From NCBI GenBank assembly GCA_046304755.1, contig JBKCDO010000291.1, positions 1 through 6,133 on the forward strand: DNA of 6,133 nt. The letters run 5' to 3'. Both the position numbers and the translations under genes were made by a program. Each line of letters starts with the position of its first letter. Within the stretch, counting starts at the first letter, position 1. The notes beneath the pieces are model-generated. The model did not search any database and was not told the DNA's origin. It was given only the letters and a program-made list of their open reading frames with translations. Source of the DNA: JAIBBG01 sp046304755 (GTDB lineage: Bacteria > Bacteroidota > Bacteroidia > Flavobacteriales_D > Sanyastnellaceae). Positions 5,982 through 6,133 of the stretch are shown here, piece after piece.

Positions 5982-6133
5982 TTACTTCGACTCAAAAACT
6001 TTCTCACAAGCGCGTTTGGCCGCCTTTTGTTCAGCCGTTTTTTTGGCGCCGCCATCACCGGTTCCGTACTCTTGATCATCAATCATTACGGCTACCTTGT
6101 AATAACTCGAGCCTCCTTCGTTGCGATGAGCAA
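5982..6133 (-). CDS. rnc: C-terminal dsRNA-binding domain of ribonuclease III, 5' part outside window
   Basis: The last 49 codons of a gene entering from the right edge, ending in TAA at 5982-5984. They encode most of a double-stranded RNA-binding domain: a strand SSYYKVAVMID, a strand QEYGTGDG, the RNA-contacting GGAKKTAEQKAAKRACEKVF helix start (KK followed by AExxAA) and a short end FESK. In RNase III this domain follows the nuclease domain; the enzyme processes rRNA and other double-stranded RNA. The nuclease signature lies outside the window, so assignment to rnc rests on the fact that C-terminal dsRBDs in bacteria are nearly always RNase III. The family consensus has SKK where this has AKK. 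It lies 60 nt upstream of kbl on the same strand, so readthrough into kbl is possible. Confidence 0.82.
   Translation of the reverse strand, partial: AHRNEGGSSYYKVAVMIDDQEYGTGDGGAKKTAEQKAAKRACEKVFESK

Noticed and set aside
5840..6082. 80-codon minus-strand frame spanning the rnc end and kbl start
   Set aside because: It runs in another frame through the dsRNA-binding domain and the kbl N-terminus, both of which are clearly coding in their own frames.

Overview
The window looks like ordinary chromosome of a Bacteroidota bacterium. Three things suggest this: a near-perfect Bacteroidota-type -7 element (TAnnTTTG) in front of the ferritin gene, generally weak or absent Shine-Dalgarno sequences, and a HAMP-SpoIIE phosphatase of the kind common in that phylum, with the linker SIDYAQRLQETILPS before the catalytic domain. 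I cannot assign a genus. I see no rRNA, tRNA, CRISPR array, insertion sequence or phage gene.

Layout. Positions 1-2968 (minus strand) hold a tightly packed three-gene operon, transcribed right to left. It encodes a secreted YfiR-family (DUF4154) protein, an exported TPR protein whose start overlaps the yfiR-like stop by 16 nt, and a membrane-bound HAMP/SpoIIE (PP2C-type) phosphatase that starts 2 nt after the TPR stop and runs off the left edge. Positions 2969-3136 are a divergent promoter region. Positions 3137-3721 (plus) encode an FtnA-type ferritin with a complete iron site and an unusual basic C-terminal tail. Positions 3589-4719 (minus) encode a DAO-family FAD oxidoreductase that overlaps the ferritin gene tail to tail by 133 bp. 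Positions 4725-5921 (minus) encode glycine C-acetyltransferase (Kbl), 5 nt upstream of the oxidoreductase gene and almost certainly cotranscribed with it. Positions 5982-6133 (minus) hold the 3' end of a double-stranded-RNA-binding-domain gene, best read as ribonuclease III.

How the genes may work together. In Pseudomonas, YfiR is the periplasmic repressor of the HAMP-containing diguanylate cyclase YfiN. Here a YfiR relative is operonic with a HAMP-containing protein whose output is a SpoIIE phosphatase, with an exported TPR protein between them. I infer an envelope-to-cytoplasm signalling module in which the YfiR-like protein gates a phosphatase instead of a cyclase. Kbl and the FAD enzyme may share amino-acid (threonine/glycine) metabolism, but the oxidoreductase's substrate is not readable from sequence. 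The other point of note is the ferritin/oxidoreductase overlap, where both proteins appear to have C-terminal extensions written on opposite strands of the same DNA.
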